NCBI GenBank assembly: GCA_947595585.1
Contig: CANQET010000010.1
Location: 1 to 64,000 of the forward strand
Length of the DNA stretch: 64,000 bases
Reading direction: 5' to 3'
From: an uncultured Clostridia bacterium
Lineage (GTDB): Bacteria; Bacillota; Clostridia; Christensenellales; Borkfalkiaceae
Shown here: positions 42,323-51,978 of the stretch, one piece after another
Layout of the letters: every line of letters begins with the position of its first letter
Position numbering within the stretch: position 1 is the first letter of the stretch
The notes under the pieces: model-generated
The model's input: the letters and a program-made list of their open reading frames with translations, nothing else
Told to the model about the DNA's origin: nothing
Databases searched by the model: none
Made by a program: the position numbers and the translations under genes

Positions 42323-45229
42323 ATGAAAAAAGTTTGGAAATGTGCGGCGTCGATCTTCGCCGCGGCCGTCCTCATGCTCTCGTGCATGCTTGCAGGCTGC
42401 ACGGATACGGACGGAGAACTCGGAGCGCTTCAGGCGATCTACATCGTCGAGGAAGGGCTCAAAACGACGTATAACGTCGGCGATACGTTCAACTACGGTG
42501 CCGTGAAGATCAACGCCGTCTATGAAGAGGGCGAAGAGACGATCTCGGGCACGAGCGAGGGGGTCACCCATACTACGCTCGATATGTCCAAGGCGGGCAA
42601 GCAGGAGCTCACGTTCACCTATAAGGAGAAGAGCGACTCCGTCGAGATCACCATTCTCGAAGTCGTCGATACGCTCGAATCGCTCACCTTCGGCGCCTTC
42701 CGCACGGCGTACACCGTCGGCGAGACGTTCGATTACGACAGCGTGCCCCTCGTCGCACACTACACGACGCGGAACGTCGAACTCACGGGCGCGAGCGCAG
42801 GCGTCACCCACAACACCCTCGATATGAGCAAGGAAGGCGGGCAGACCCTCACCTATACCTATGAGGGCAAGAGCGCTTCGACGACGATCACCATCTCGGC
42901 GGCGCCCGTCGAAAAGAAGCTCGACCGCATCGAGATCGTCGCCGCAGATCCCGCGAACCTCGTCTATACGAGGGGGGATGTCATCGATTATTCGGTATTT
43001 TCGCTCAAGCTCTACTTCACCACGGGTGAGACCGAATCGCTTGCACTTTCGGCGGATGGCGTAAGCTACACGCCCGTCGACACCGCTTCCGAGGGCGAGA
43101 AGACGCTCACCGTGAAATACGAGGGCAAGGAGGCGAGCATCACGCTTACCGTAAATCCCCCCGAAGTGACCGTGATGAGCTTCGATCTTCCCACGAGCTA
43201 CGAAAACTACATGAACGACTACGCGAAGGCGCCCGCTCCCGAGACGCGGGAAGACAGCACGCACCTTCTCGCCGCGGCAGGGACCTACCGCGTCGGCGAC
43301 GACAACGGCTTCAGGTTCATCCCCGCAGCCCGCGGCTTCGTCGGCAATTCCAAGGAGCCCACCGTCGTCACCCCCAAGACGACCTTCACGCTCTCCCTTC
43401 AGGGCGAGGGCGCGGATGCGGCCTTCACCGAAGTGGGCGAAGAGGACCTTGCGACCTATGTGACGACCGTGGAAGGCAAGGCGGATATCTACTTCTTCCA
43501 AGAGGCCGCCGTCGGCAAGACGTTCAAACTCGCCGTCTCCCTCGCCGAAGGCGTCAAGACGTCGGGCTCGATCAATGCGACCACCATCGAAGCGGTGATC
43601 ACGATCGTCGACGGCTACAACGTCTACGACGACATCGGGCTCTCCGTGTTCGATAACCTCAACGTCAACCACTGGAAAGAGTTCAAAACGGCGCAGGGCA
43701 CGCTCGCGTGGGACCTCAAGCCCCTCGTGGAGTACAACGACCTGAGCAAGGGCGAGATCGTGCGGCAGATCGTCCTTCACGATACGATCACGATCGATCC
43801 CGATCATCTTCCCGCGACCTACTTCTGGGATGAAGCGCGCGAAGGGCAGAAGGCGGATTTCCAAAGCGTGACACAGCAGCTGAATAATGAAGGGGAAACA
43901 CAGACCTATGCCGCGCTTCTGCAGGGGTCTCTCCGCGATTACGACGGCAGCGACAGCAACCGTGCGCTCAACTTCAACAACGCCGTTGAGGGCGACGTCA
44001 AAGAAGCGTACGATGCTCGAAGCGTCAACATGCAGAAGGGGCTCTACAACAACGTCGGCACGGATATCTCGGGCAACGGCATGCTCATCACTTATGTGAA
44101 CCCCAAGGAATCGACGGCCGCCCGCAAGCTGTGGTCGGTCCGCGACGACCGCTTGGATCCTTCCTCCAACCCCGTGGGGCATTGGTCGATCTTCAAGTAT
44201 GCCGATGAAGGCATCATCACAGACGTCTATCCCGACCTCAAAGAGGCAGAGGGCTACAAGTTCTCGACGAACCCCCGCATCGAATCGCTGCGCATCATGG
44301 GCTTCATGCCCCGTTTGGCCGAGACGGGGGGCGAACTTCCCCAGCTCATGGCGTTCAACAACGTGATGGATTCCCTCAACCTCATCAACTGCCTCATCAG
44401 CCAGGTGTACGTCGTCATTGTGGGCGACGTGGCGAGAGGCACGCCGAGCGCGGTCAATACGAAGGATACCAAGGCGCTCGACGTCTACAGCAACATGTTC
44501 TACGTCTGGCGTTCGGATGTGCACGTTCAAAACTGCGTCATGAAGGATGCGGGCGGGCCCATCTTCCTGCTCTCCGACGGCGAATATACGGGCACGGACG
44601 GAAAACGCAACGATGCAGAGGGACCGCATCTCTACTTCGATGAGGCGTCTACCCTCGAATCCAAGGCGGCGGGCACCGAGCCGTGGTACAAACTCAACAA
44701 TGCGGATGCACTCTTCTCGGGGATCAAGATGCTCAATGCGGTGTCAAAGGGCTACCTCAACCGCACCATGACGAGCACCGAGAACGGGATCGAGGTCGTC
44801 AACGTCATCGCGGCGCTCATCTGCTCGCCCGGCGAGCTCATGAACACGGAGGATCATATCTCCGTGCGCGGCTTCATCAAGCGCGGCGAGACCGAGACCT
44901 ACGCCATGAATCCTTCGTCGGGGAACTCCTTTACGGATAGTCTCTATTATACGCCGCTCATCGACAGTGCCGCGCCGATCTTCTTCAGCAATCAGATCTT
45001 TGCGGCGTACGTGCAAGGAGCTTTGAAGAACATGGGCTACCCCGGCGACATGCTGGCCAAGACGGCAGAACGTTTCACGAGCGATGCCGCGCAGATCAGG
45101 ACCTCTTGGGATGCCGACGCGAACGAGTTTATCTTCCTCACGCTTCGCGCCTCCGCGCTCGGCCCGTCGCCTTCCGCCGCCGCACCGCGCTTCGGTGTGC
45201 TGATCGGAAATTGCTATAAGGTGCAATGA
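42323..45229 (+). CDS. Large lipoprotein with three Ig-like (Big_3-type) domains and a beta-helix-like region
   Basis: A 968-residue lipoprotein, lipobox LAGC (Cys26). Residues 35-290 hold three copies of a Big_3-like domain with the frame Y-x-V-G-D/E-T-F-[DN]-Y, ... G-V-T-H-x-T-L-D-M-S-K, ... L-T-[FY]-T-Y-x-x-K. The remainder is unassigned; the segment around 690-760 (SLNLINCLISQVYVVIVGDV, VHVQNCVMKDAGGPIFLL) has the short repeated strands of a right-handed beta-helix. RBS AAGGAGG. It follows the anchored protein by 64 bases and ends at a strong terminator, so it may be the surface partner or cargo of the exporter (inference). Confidence 0.82.
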   Translation: MKKVWKCAASIFAAAVLMLSCMLAGCTDTDGELGALQAIYIVEEGLKTTYNVGDTFNYGAVKINAVYEEGEETISGTSEGVTHTTLDMSKAGKQELTFTYKEKSDSVEITILEVVDTLESLTFGAFRTAYTVGETFDYDSVPLVAHYTTRNVELTGASAGVTHNTLDMSKEGGQTLTYTYEGKSASTTITISAAPVEKKLDRIEIVAADPANLVYTRGDVIDYSVFSLKLYFTTGETESLALSADGVSYTPVDTASEGEKTLTVKYEGKEASITLTVNPPEVTVMSFDLPTSYENYMNDYAKAPAPETREDSTHLLAAAGTYRVGDDNGFRFIPAARGFVGNSKEPTVVTPKTTFTLSLQGEGADAAFTEVGEEDLATYVTTVEGKADIYFFQEAAVGKTFKLAVSLAEGVKTSGSINATTIEAVITIVDGYNVYDDIGLSVFDNLNVNHWKEFKTAQGTLAWDLKPLVEYNDLSKGEIVRQIVLHDTITIDPDHLPATYFWDEAREGQKADFQSVTQQLNNEGETQTYAALLQGSLRDYDGSDSNRALNFNNAVEGDVKEAYDARSVNMQKGLYNNVGTDISGNGMLITYVNPKESTAARKLWSVRDDRLDPSSNPVGHWSIFKYADEGIITDVYPDLKEAEGYKFSTNPRIESLRIMGFMPRLAETGGELPQLMAFNNVMDSLNLINCLISQVYVVIVGDVARGTPSAVNTKDTKALDVYSNMFYVWRSDVHVQNCVMKDAGGPIFLLSDGEYTGTDGKRNDAEGPHLYFDEASTLESKAAGTEPWYKLNNADALFSGIKMLNAVSKGYLNRTMTSTENGIEVVNVIAALICSPGELMNTEDHISVRGFIKRGETETYAMNPSSGNSFTDSLYYTPLIDSAAPIFFSNQIFAAYVQGALKNMGYPGDMLAKTAERFTSDAAQIRTSWDADANEFIFLTLRASALGPSPSAAAPRFGVLIGNCYKVQ

Positions 45230-45269
45230 CCAACAAAAAACGGCCCCTCGGGGTCGTTTTTTTTGTTGG
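45230..45269 (+). terminator. Terminator ending the exporter cluster
   Basis: CCAACAAAAAACGGCCC, CTCG loop, GGGTCGTTTTTTTTGTTGG (within about 45230-45269): the whole region is one extended inverted repeat with a long T-run. Confidence 0.9.
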
Positions 45270-45284
45270 ACTTCGTACTTACGA

Positions 45285-45875
45285 ACCACGTCATTCCGAG
45301 GCGTAGCCGAGGAATCTCGTTCTGCTTACTTCTCCGCAGTTTGACGGTACCCGTATCGCTTATCACGAGCGAAAGGCCTACCCCCATCGGGGGGAGGCTC
45401 CGCCGTAGGCGGTGGTGGGGGGTAAGGGAGACCGATGGGGCCTATCATGAGCGACCTCATCCCGAACGGAGCGTAGCGGAGTGAGCGGATCTTAAGATTC
45501 ACTCACCCCTAACGGGGCGGTATGAGGGTTGGACTTCGTATTGGCCTCGTGCGCCACCCCCATGGCCCATCCCATGCGACACCCCCTCCATTGGAGGGGG
45601 GTAGGGGGGTGGGCAGGAGAGCGACGGGGCGTATTCAGAGCGACCCCTTGGCTCCCCTCGTAGGGGAGCTGTCGCGGCGTAAGACGCGGCTGAGGGGTTG
45701 CAAAAACCCCTTCCCTCGCTCACGCGAGTACTTCCCCTAAAAGGGGCAGCAAGGGGGAGGACTTCGTACCGGCTTCTTCGCCGCCCCACCCCCTTCATCC
45801 CCCTCCCACGGAGGGGGTTTCCTATTCTTTATTCTTCATTCTCCATTCTTCATTCTTCATTCTTCACCCCCTTGT
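45285..45875. repeat. Composite intergenic repeat cluster 6 (B/A chimera, F, C, D, E, D', microsatellite)
   Basis: A half B fused to the right end of module A at 45285-45350, module F without hairpin at 45368-45432, full module C at 45451-45527, module D at 45580-45616, module E at 45649-45758, a D-like unit at about 45782-45818, and an ATTCTTC heptamer microsatellite at about 45825-45872. The promoter of the next gene must lie within or just after it. No gene seen. Confidence 0.83.
45825..45872. repeat. ATTCTTC heptamer microsatellite
   Basis: About six consecutive ATTCTTC/ATTCTCC/ATTCTTT units, ending just before CACCCCCTTG. Confidence 0.8.
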
Positions 45876-45923
45876 ATAAAATGCTTCGGCGGCGTCAATA
45901 CTCTATCCGTCTTGGAGGATACG

Positions 45924-46346
45924 ATGCGCCGCTTTCTTTTTGCCATGCGCCTCAGCTTCATCTTCGCGGGTGCCGCGCTCTGCGTGCTCTTTGCCCTTGT
46001 CGTCGCCGCCCGACCCGTCTTCGCGCAGGGCACCGCCTATGAACTCTACCTCGGCACTTCCTCGGGGCAGATCATAGAGACGAGGCACCCTGTCATCGAT
46101 AAATTGCGCTATCCCATCGTCGGCGAGAGCGTACGCTACGAGGGCGACCGCCTTCTCGAGCTGCAAAAAGCCTACCGTGCCGAGGTCCTCTTCACGGAAA
46201 AAGCGGGGGACGTCGTCAATTATTACCTCTATTCGCCCATGCTCGGGGCGGGCGTATCCTTAAAAGAGGGCTACATCAACCTGCACATCGCCCTATCCCA
46301 CGGCACGACCGCGGCGGGCACGCCCCTGATTTTCGGCGGTTTTTGA
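45924..46346 (+). CDS. YwmB-like secreted protein
   Basis: A 140-residue protein with signal peptide or anchor 1-34. The C-terminal part (NYYLYSPMLGAGVSLKEGYI, NLHIALSHGTTAAGTPLIFG) resembles the end of the YwmB family, whose gene lies close to spoIID/spoIIQ in Bacillus. Here a SpoIIQ-like peptidase gene follows after 62 bases, which supports the call. Shorter than the full family, so this may be a reduced version. Function unknown. RBS TTGGAGG at 45912-45918. Confidence 0.6.
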   Translation: MRRFLFAMRLSFIFAGAALCVLFALVVAARPVFAQGTAYELYLGTSSGQIIETRHPVIDKLRYPIVGESVRYEGDRLLELQKAYRAEVLFTEKAGDVVNYYLYSPMLGAGVSLKEGYINLHIALSHGTTAAGTPLIFGGF

Positions 46347-46354
46347 GATATGGG

Positions 46355-46384
46355 GTATAAAAACCGTGATTTGCGGCAAACATT
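46355..46384 (+). promoter_or_regulatory. Possible forespore (sigma-F type) promoter
   Basis: GTATA (46355-46359), 15-bp spacer, GGCAAACATT (46375-46384). It resembles the sigma-F pattern (GYWTA, GGNNANANTR) with mismatches at the seventh and last -10 positions, and lies just upstream of a SpoIIQ-like gene, a sigma-F target in Bacillus. No good sigma-A promoter is visible here. Confidence 0.35.
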
Positions 46385-46408
46385 TACATATCAATTTCGG
46401 AGGATGTT

Positions 46409-47044
46409 ATGAAAGAAGAAAAGACCAAAAGCAAGAAAACCATTCTCTACTCTGTGATCGTGGGCGTCTGTGCGCTCCTGCTCATTACGGCGACCGTACT
46501 TACGGTGGTCTTCGCGACGCGGAACACCGATCCCGTCGCCGAGATCCCGCCCGTGGATGAAGTCGATCCGCCCGTGGACGACATAGACCCGCCCGAAGAC
46601 AACACGCCCTCGGGGGGTGAAGCGGCCACCTTCTGCAAGCCTATCGACTATGAGGAGTACAGCGTCGTCTTCGATACGATCTACAACAACCGTACCCTCG
46701 GCTGGTGGTACCGCCATAAGGCGATCGATTTTTCGGCCGCGGCGGGGACCTCGGTCGTCAGCATAGCCAAGGGCAAGGTGGAGCAGGTGAGCGTGAGCAA
46801 GGAGCTCGGCAATCTCGTCGTCATCGACCATGAAAACGGCCTCAAGTCGTATTACCGCTTCATCGAGCCGAGTGAGGGCCTCAAAGAGGGCATGACCGTC
46901 GAGATGGGGCAGAAGATCGGCATCGTCGCCGAAAGCTACGGCTCCGAGGCTGCGGACGGCACGCATCTGCACCTCGAAATGGAGCTCAAAGGGGACTTTG
47001 TCGACCCCGTCGATTATCTCGAGCCCGTCCTCGAAGAAAAGTAA
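46409..47044 (+). CDS. SpoIIQ-like M23 peptidase-fold protein
   Basis: A 211-residue bitopic membrane protein: a short basic cytoplasmic start, one membrane helix at 12-32, an acidic proline-rich linker (PPVDEVDPPVDDIDPP), then a LytM/M23 domain. Unlike the Bacillus SpoIIQ, the zinc site looks complete: His103-x3-Asp107 (HKAID) and His186-x-His188 (THLHLE), as in clostridial SpoIIQ. During sporulation SpoIIQ in the forespore membrane joins SpoIIIAH in the engulfment channel. Size, topology and the YwmB-like neighbour support the call; a general M23 endopeptidase is the alternative. RBS GGAGG; own terminator. Confidence 0.72.
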   Translation: MKEEKTKSKKTILYSVIVGVCALLLITATVLTVVFATRNTDPVAEIPPVDEVDPPVDDIDPPEDNTPSGGEAATFCKPIDYEEYSVVFDTIYNNRTLGWWYRHKAIDFSAAAGTSVVSIAKGKVEQVSVSKELGNLVVIDHENGLKSYYRFIEPSEGLKEGMTVEMGQKIGIVAESYGSEAADGTHLHLEMELKGDFVDPVDYLEPVLEEK

Positions 47045-47050
47045 AGCCTT

Positions 47051-47076
47051 ATGCCCCCGCACGGGGGCATTTTGCG
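47051..47076 (+). terminator. Terminator of the SpoIIQ-like gene
   Basis: ATGCCCCCGC and GGGGGCAT stem followed by TTTT. Confidence 0.85.
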
Positions 47077-47158
47077 TATGGACCTTATCGGGCTTGCGGG
47101 GAAGCATATTCCCCGCTTTTTTTGCATAGAATATCCCGAAAATCAAGGGAGGTCCCCC

Positions 47159-48628
47159 ATGAAAAAAGTTGTATGCTGCCTCTTGGCGGCGGCGATCGCG
47201 CTGCCTCTTTTGGGGCTTACGGCCTGTTCGCGCCGCAAAGAGCTCCGCGGCGAAACATCCTACACGATCTGCGCCGAATACGATCCCGCCCTGCAAAAAC
47301 TCACGGCGAAAATGCAGGTCTCTGCCGTGAACACCTCTTCCTCGCCCCTCGAAGCGCTTCGCTTCTCGCTTCCCGCGAACGCTTACCGCGAAGGAGCAAA
47401 GTATCGCCCCGTCTCGGAGAACTTCTCCCGCACCGCCTACTACGGTGGCGCAAGCTACGGCGGGATCGAGATCACGGGCGTGGAGGGCGCCGAGCGCTTC
47501 TCGGTGGAGGGGGAAGACGCCAACATCCTTGCTCTTTCCCTTTCCGCCCCCTTGGCGCCCGGCAAACGCACGGAAATCGCCATCTCCTACGAAGTGGAGC
47601 TCGCCCGCGTCAACCACAGACTCGGGGTGGGCGAACACGCCGTAAATCTCGCAAATTTCTACCCCATATTGTGTTTTCTCGATGAAAACGGCTATCGCGA
47701 ATATGCCTATTCCTCGTGCGGCGACCCCTTTGTGAGCGACCTCGCCGATTACGACGTCACGCTCACCGTCCCCGAGACGTACACCGTCTGTTCGGGCTTT
47801 GCGGCGGAGCCCGTCGAGGGCGCCGAGGCGGGCAAGCAGACCTTCCGCATCGCGGCAAAGGGGGTACGGGAGATCGCCTTCGTGCTCGGGGAGGGATTCG
47901 TCTGCGAAACGGCGGAACAGGGCGGCGTGGAGATCGCGTATTACTACCTTCCCCAAGCCGCAAAGACCTCTTCCGAGAAGGCCCTCACCCTCGCCGCCGA
48001 GAGCCTCGGATACTTTTCGGAGAGCTTTTTGCCGTATGCCTACCCCCGCTACGCCGTCGTCTCCACCGATTTCGTCTACGGGGGCATGGAGTATCCCGCT
48101 CTCTCGATGATCTCCTTAAGCCTCACCGAGAGCGAGCTCGCCGCCGTCATCGCCCACGAGACCGCACACCAATGGTGGTATGCCATGGTGGGCAGCGATC
48201 AGGTCCAAAATGCGTGGCAGGATGAGGGGCTTGCCGAGTATTCCGCGGCGCTCTTTTTGGAGGCACATCCCGAATATTCGATGACATACCGCGACTTTAT
48301 CACGGCTTCCGAACGTTCCTATCGCGCGTATTTCTCGGTCTATTCCCAGCTTCACGAGGGCGCCGATACGCGCATGGTCCGCCCGCTCGATTCGTATACG
48401 GGGGAGTATGAGTACCGCAACATCGCCTACGATAAGGGGGTGATCCTCTTCGACCGTCTCCGCGAGATCATGGGGAAGGAGAAGTTCTGCGCGGCGCTTT
48501 GTAGATACGCGGAAAAATTCAGCGGAAAGATGGCGACGCCCGCCGACCTCGTCTCTTGCTTTTCGTATGCGGGGAACAACGTCTCCGCCCTGTTCGATTC
48601 CTTCCTCGAGGGGAAGTGCGTCATCTGA
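47159..48628 (+). CDS. M1-family zinc metallopeptidase lipoprotein
   Basis: A 489-residue lipoprotein with lipobox LTAC (Cys23). The gluzincin active site is HETAH (His333, Glu334, His337) with the third zinc ligand Glu356 in WQDEGLAEYSA, exactly the HExxH-18-E spacing of M1. GGMEYPALSM before it corresponds to the GxMEN substrate-binding motif, with Tyr replacing Asn. Only the beta-sandwich N-domain and catalytic domain are present, no long C-terminal domain. It probably trims peptides at the cell surface. RBS AGGGAGG before ATG 47159. Confidence 0.9.
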   Translation: MKKVVCCLLAAAIALPLLGLTACSRRKELRGETSYTICAEYDPALQKLTAKMQVSAVNTSSSPLEALRFSLPANAYREGAKYRPVSENFSRTAYYGGASYGGIEITGVEGAERFSVEGEDANILALSLSAPLAPGKRTEIAISYEVELARVNHRLGVGEHAVNLANFYPILCFLDENGYREYAYSSCGDPFVSDLADYDVTLTVPETYTVCSGFAAEPVEGAEAGKQTFRIAAKGVREIAFVLGEGFVCETAEQGGVEIAYYYLPQAAKTSSEKALTLAAESLGYFSESFLPYAYPRYAVVSTDFVYGGMEYPALSMISLSLTESELAAVIAHETAHQWWYAMVGSDQVQNAWQDEGLAEYSAALFLEAHPEYSMTYRDFITASERSYRAYFSVYSQLHEGADTRMVRPLDSYTGEYEYRNIAYDKGVILFDRLREIMGKEKFCAALCRYAEKFSGKMATPADLVSCFSYAGNNVSALFDSFLEGKCVI

Positions 48629-48639
48629 AGCCGTTTTGC

Positions 48640-48668
48640 TTGCAATTTTGCGCGGGGTGCGCTATAAT
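48640..48668 (+). promoter_or_regulatory. Promoter of the FmdB-type gene
   Basis: TTGCAA (48640-48645), 17-bp spacer, TATAAT (48663-48668). Confidence 0.82.
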
Positions 48669-48694
48669 GAAGAAAAACAAAGGAGGGGGGACGT

Positions 48695-48892
48695 ATGCCG
48701 ATTTTTTCCTATCGCTGCCCCGCATGCGGGGAGATGTTTGAGGAACTCGTGCGCTCGCACGAAGAGGAGGTCCCGTGCCCCAAATGCGGCAAGAAGGCCG
48801 AACGGGTGTGGTCGGGCTGCATGTATTCCGCCACGGGCAAGCCGCCGAAGAAATGTAGTGGGAATTGCAGTACCTGCCCCGGCTGTCACTGA
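48695..48892 (+). CDS. FmdB-type zinc ribbon protein
   Basis: A 65-residue protein starting MPIFSYRCPACGEMFEEL, the hallmark of the FmdB/CxxC_CXXC_SSSS putative regulatory family, with CxxC pairs at Cys8/Cys11 and Cys28/Cys31. A third Cys-rich patch at the end (CSGNCSTCPGC) is common in anaerobes. Small zinc-binding protein of unknown role. RBS AGGAGGGGGG; own promoter. Confidence 0.9.
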   Translation: MPIFSYRCPACGEMFEELVRSHEEEVPCPKCGKKAERVWSGCMYSATGKPPKKCSGNCSTCPGCH

Positions 48893-48915
48893 CTTTACTG
48901 GACTTCGTAAGAGCT

Positions 48916-49745
48916 AACTGCGGATAAGCTACGCATAACATTGTACGGCGCGCTACGCGCTTGTGCCGCCGAATTAAGCAAATCGATTTCATGTTGCTTG
49001 TTCTCGGCGTTCGAACTGCGCTTTCCTACTTCGCCCTTGGGGGCTCGTGCCGCGCTTAGAGAATTAGAAATGCGCGCGGGGTGGTCACGTACGTTTAAGT
49101 ACGCTCCCTTCGGAAATGCTCGTTCTCCTTGTCTTGCTTGCTTCTCCGCAGTTTAACGGTACCCGTTTTCGCACAGGATGAGCGCCACCCCCTCCCGCGG
49201 AGGGGGGTAGGGGGGTGGGCGGAATACGACGAAGCTTATCATGAGCGAACCTCATCCCGAACGGAGCGTAGCGGAGTGAGCGGATCTTGAGATTTCTCAC
49301 TACGTTCGAAATGACGTAGACGGGGGGATACCTATATAGTTTATTTCAAGCGCCACCCCCTCCATTGGAGGGGGGTAGGGGGGTGGGCAGGAAACGACGA
49401 AGCTTATCATGAGCGAACCTCATCCCGAACGGAGCGTAGCGAAGTGAGCGGATCTTAAGATACACTCACCCCTAACGGGGTTCGGTATGAGGGTGGACTT
49501 CGTACTTGCTCATCAGTACGTCATTCCGACGACCGTAGGGAGGAGGAATCTCATTCTAATAACGTCATGTTGAGCGTAGGCGTAGCCGAAGTCGAAACAT
49601 CGCCTTAGTCTTAATTTTACTTGAGATTTCTCTACTTGGTAACTTCGCCTATGGCTCGTGCCGACCTTAGTAGAACAAATAGAAGCTGCGGTCGGGGCGA
49701 AATGACGTATATACCTCCCCCTCCTGCAGAGGGGGTACATACGTC
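48916..49745. repeat. Composite intergenic repeat cluster 7 (A, D, C, D, C, B with inserts)
   Basis: Full-length module A at 48916-49153 (238 bp), D palindromes at about 49188-49220 and 49352-49388, module C pieces at 49254-49300 and 49421-49494, a GGGGATACCTATATAGTTTATT link at about 49324-49345, and a long module B at 49518-49708 with the same nested pieces as the copy at 7457. It starts about 20 bases after the FmdB gene. No gene seen. Confidence 0.85.
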
Positions 49746-49767
49746 ATTCCTCTTTTTCTCACCCGAT

Positions 49768-49801
49768 CAAAAAACACCCGAACGCGAACGTTCGGGTGTT
49801 T
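49768..49801 (-). terminator. Terminator of tRNA-Arg
   Basis: On the minus strand ACACCCGAACG, TTCG loop, CGTTCGGGTGT then TTTTTT, beginning directly after the tRNA 3' end. Confidence 0.88.
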
Positions 49802-49878
49802 TGGTGTGTCCGACAGGAGTCGAACCTGCGGCCTCAAGCTCCGGAGGCTTGCGCTCTATCCAACTGAGCTACGGGCAC
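49802..49878 (-). tRNA. tRNA-Arg (anticodon CCG)
   Basis: Minus strand, 77 nt including an encoded CCA (49804-49802). The D arm CTCAGTTGGATAGAG, anticodon stem CAAGC/GCTTG with loop CTCCGGA (anticodon CCG, reading CGG) and T arm GGTTCGACTCC are canonical. The acceptor stem GTGCCCG/CGGACAC contains one C-A mismatch (position 4 with 69). A TATAAT-like -10 box lies about 15 bases upstream. Confidence 0.93.
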
Positions 49879-49942
49879 ATCTTGCCTACATTATAACACA
49901 TTCTTCGGAAAAATGCTTTATATTTTTGCGGGAATATGGTAA

Positions 49943-51046
<1,104 letters not shown>

Positions 51047-51159
51047 GCGATTCCCCGGGGCCTATGTGGTTTTTCGGGGGGTTTTCATGCCCGAAATAAC
51101 AAATTTTTCGGCCATTGCATAGGATGAAGTGACCGCCTGCGCGGTCGGGGGTCCTACAA

Positions 51160-51918
51160 ATGCAATGGTTTTTTACGCTCGCGCCTTGGCTTCAGGCGCT
51201 CCTGTGCTCGCTCATGATGTATCTTGCGACGGCGCTCGGCGCTGCGCTCGTGTTCTTTTCGGAAAAATTCCGCGAGGAGGCGCTCACCGCACTCACGGGC
51301 GGCGCGGCGGGGATCATGCTCGCGGCAAGCTTCTTTTCCCTGCTCCTTCCCGCGCTCGAACACCCTTCTTCCCTTCCTCCCTATCTTACGGTGACGCTCG
51401 GATTTTTGCTCGGCGGCGCGTTTATGTGGGGGACAGATATCGTTTTTTCGCGGAAAACGGCCGATTCGCAGAAGAAACGCAACCGCCTTTTGTACCTCGC
51501 GGTGACCATGCACAACATTCCCGAAGGCATGGCGGTGGGGGTCGCCTTTGCGGCCGCGGCGTCGGGCGGGGCGATGGCGGCCTTCCTCTTTGCGGTGGGC
51601 ATCGCCGTGCAGAACTTTCCCGAGGGGGCCTGTGTCGCTTTTCCGCTGCGGGCGCAGGGGATGTCGCGCGGGCGGAGCTTTTTCCTCTCCCAGAGCTCGG
51701 GCGCCGTGGAGGTCCCCGCGTGCGTGCTCGGGGCCGTCGCGGCGACGCTTATCTTCGGGCTTCTCCCGTGGGCGCTCTCCTTTTGCGCGGGGGCGATGGT
51801 CGCCGTCGTCTGCAGTGAACTCCTGCCCGAATGCTTCCAAAAGCGGCGGGGGGCTGCGCTTTGCGGCCTGATCGTCGGCTTCTGCCTCATGATGCTGCTC
51901 GACGTCGCTCTTTCGTAA
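51160..51918 (+). CDS. ZIP-family divalent metal transporter
   Basis: A 252-residue membrane protein with eight predicted helices. Helix 4 carries HNIPEGMAVG and helix 5 QNFPEGACVAFPLR, the metal-site motifs of the ZupT/ZIP family (zinc, sometimes iron or manganese uptake). A perfect small hairpin (GACCGC-CTGC-GCGGTC, 51131-51146) lies immediately upstream of the GGGGG ribosome site and may tune translation. Substrate preference cannot be read from the sequence. Confidence 0.92.
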   Translation: MQWFFTLAPWLQALLCSLMMYLATALGAALVFFSEKFREEALTALTGGAAGIMLAASFFSLLLPALEHPSSLPPYLTVTLGFLLGGAFMWGTDIVFSRKTADSQKKRNRLLYLAVTMHNIPEGMAVGVAFAAAASGGAMAAFLFAVGIAVQNFPEGACVAFPLRAQGMSRGRSFFLSQSSGAVEVPACVLGAVAATLIFGLLPWALSFCAGAMVAVVCSELLPECFQKRRGAALCGLIVGFCLMMLLDVALS

Positions 51919-51978
51919 AAAATCCTACCCCATATATGCAAAATGTATAATTTTTCCATACATGGAGATACTTTGGGC

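Noticed and set aside
51943..51978. Upstream ATG for the SDR gene
   Set aside because: It overlaps the TATAAT at 51946-51951, so it would lie upstream of the transcript start; ATG 51979 has GGAGA in range.
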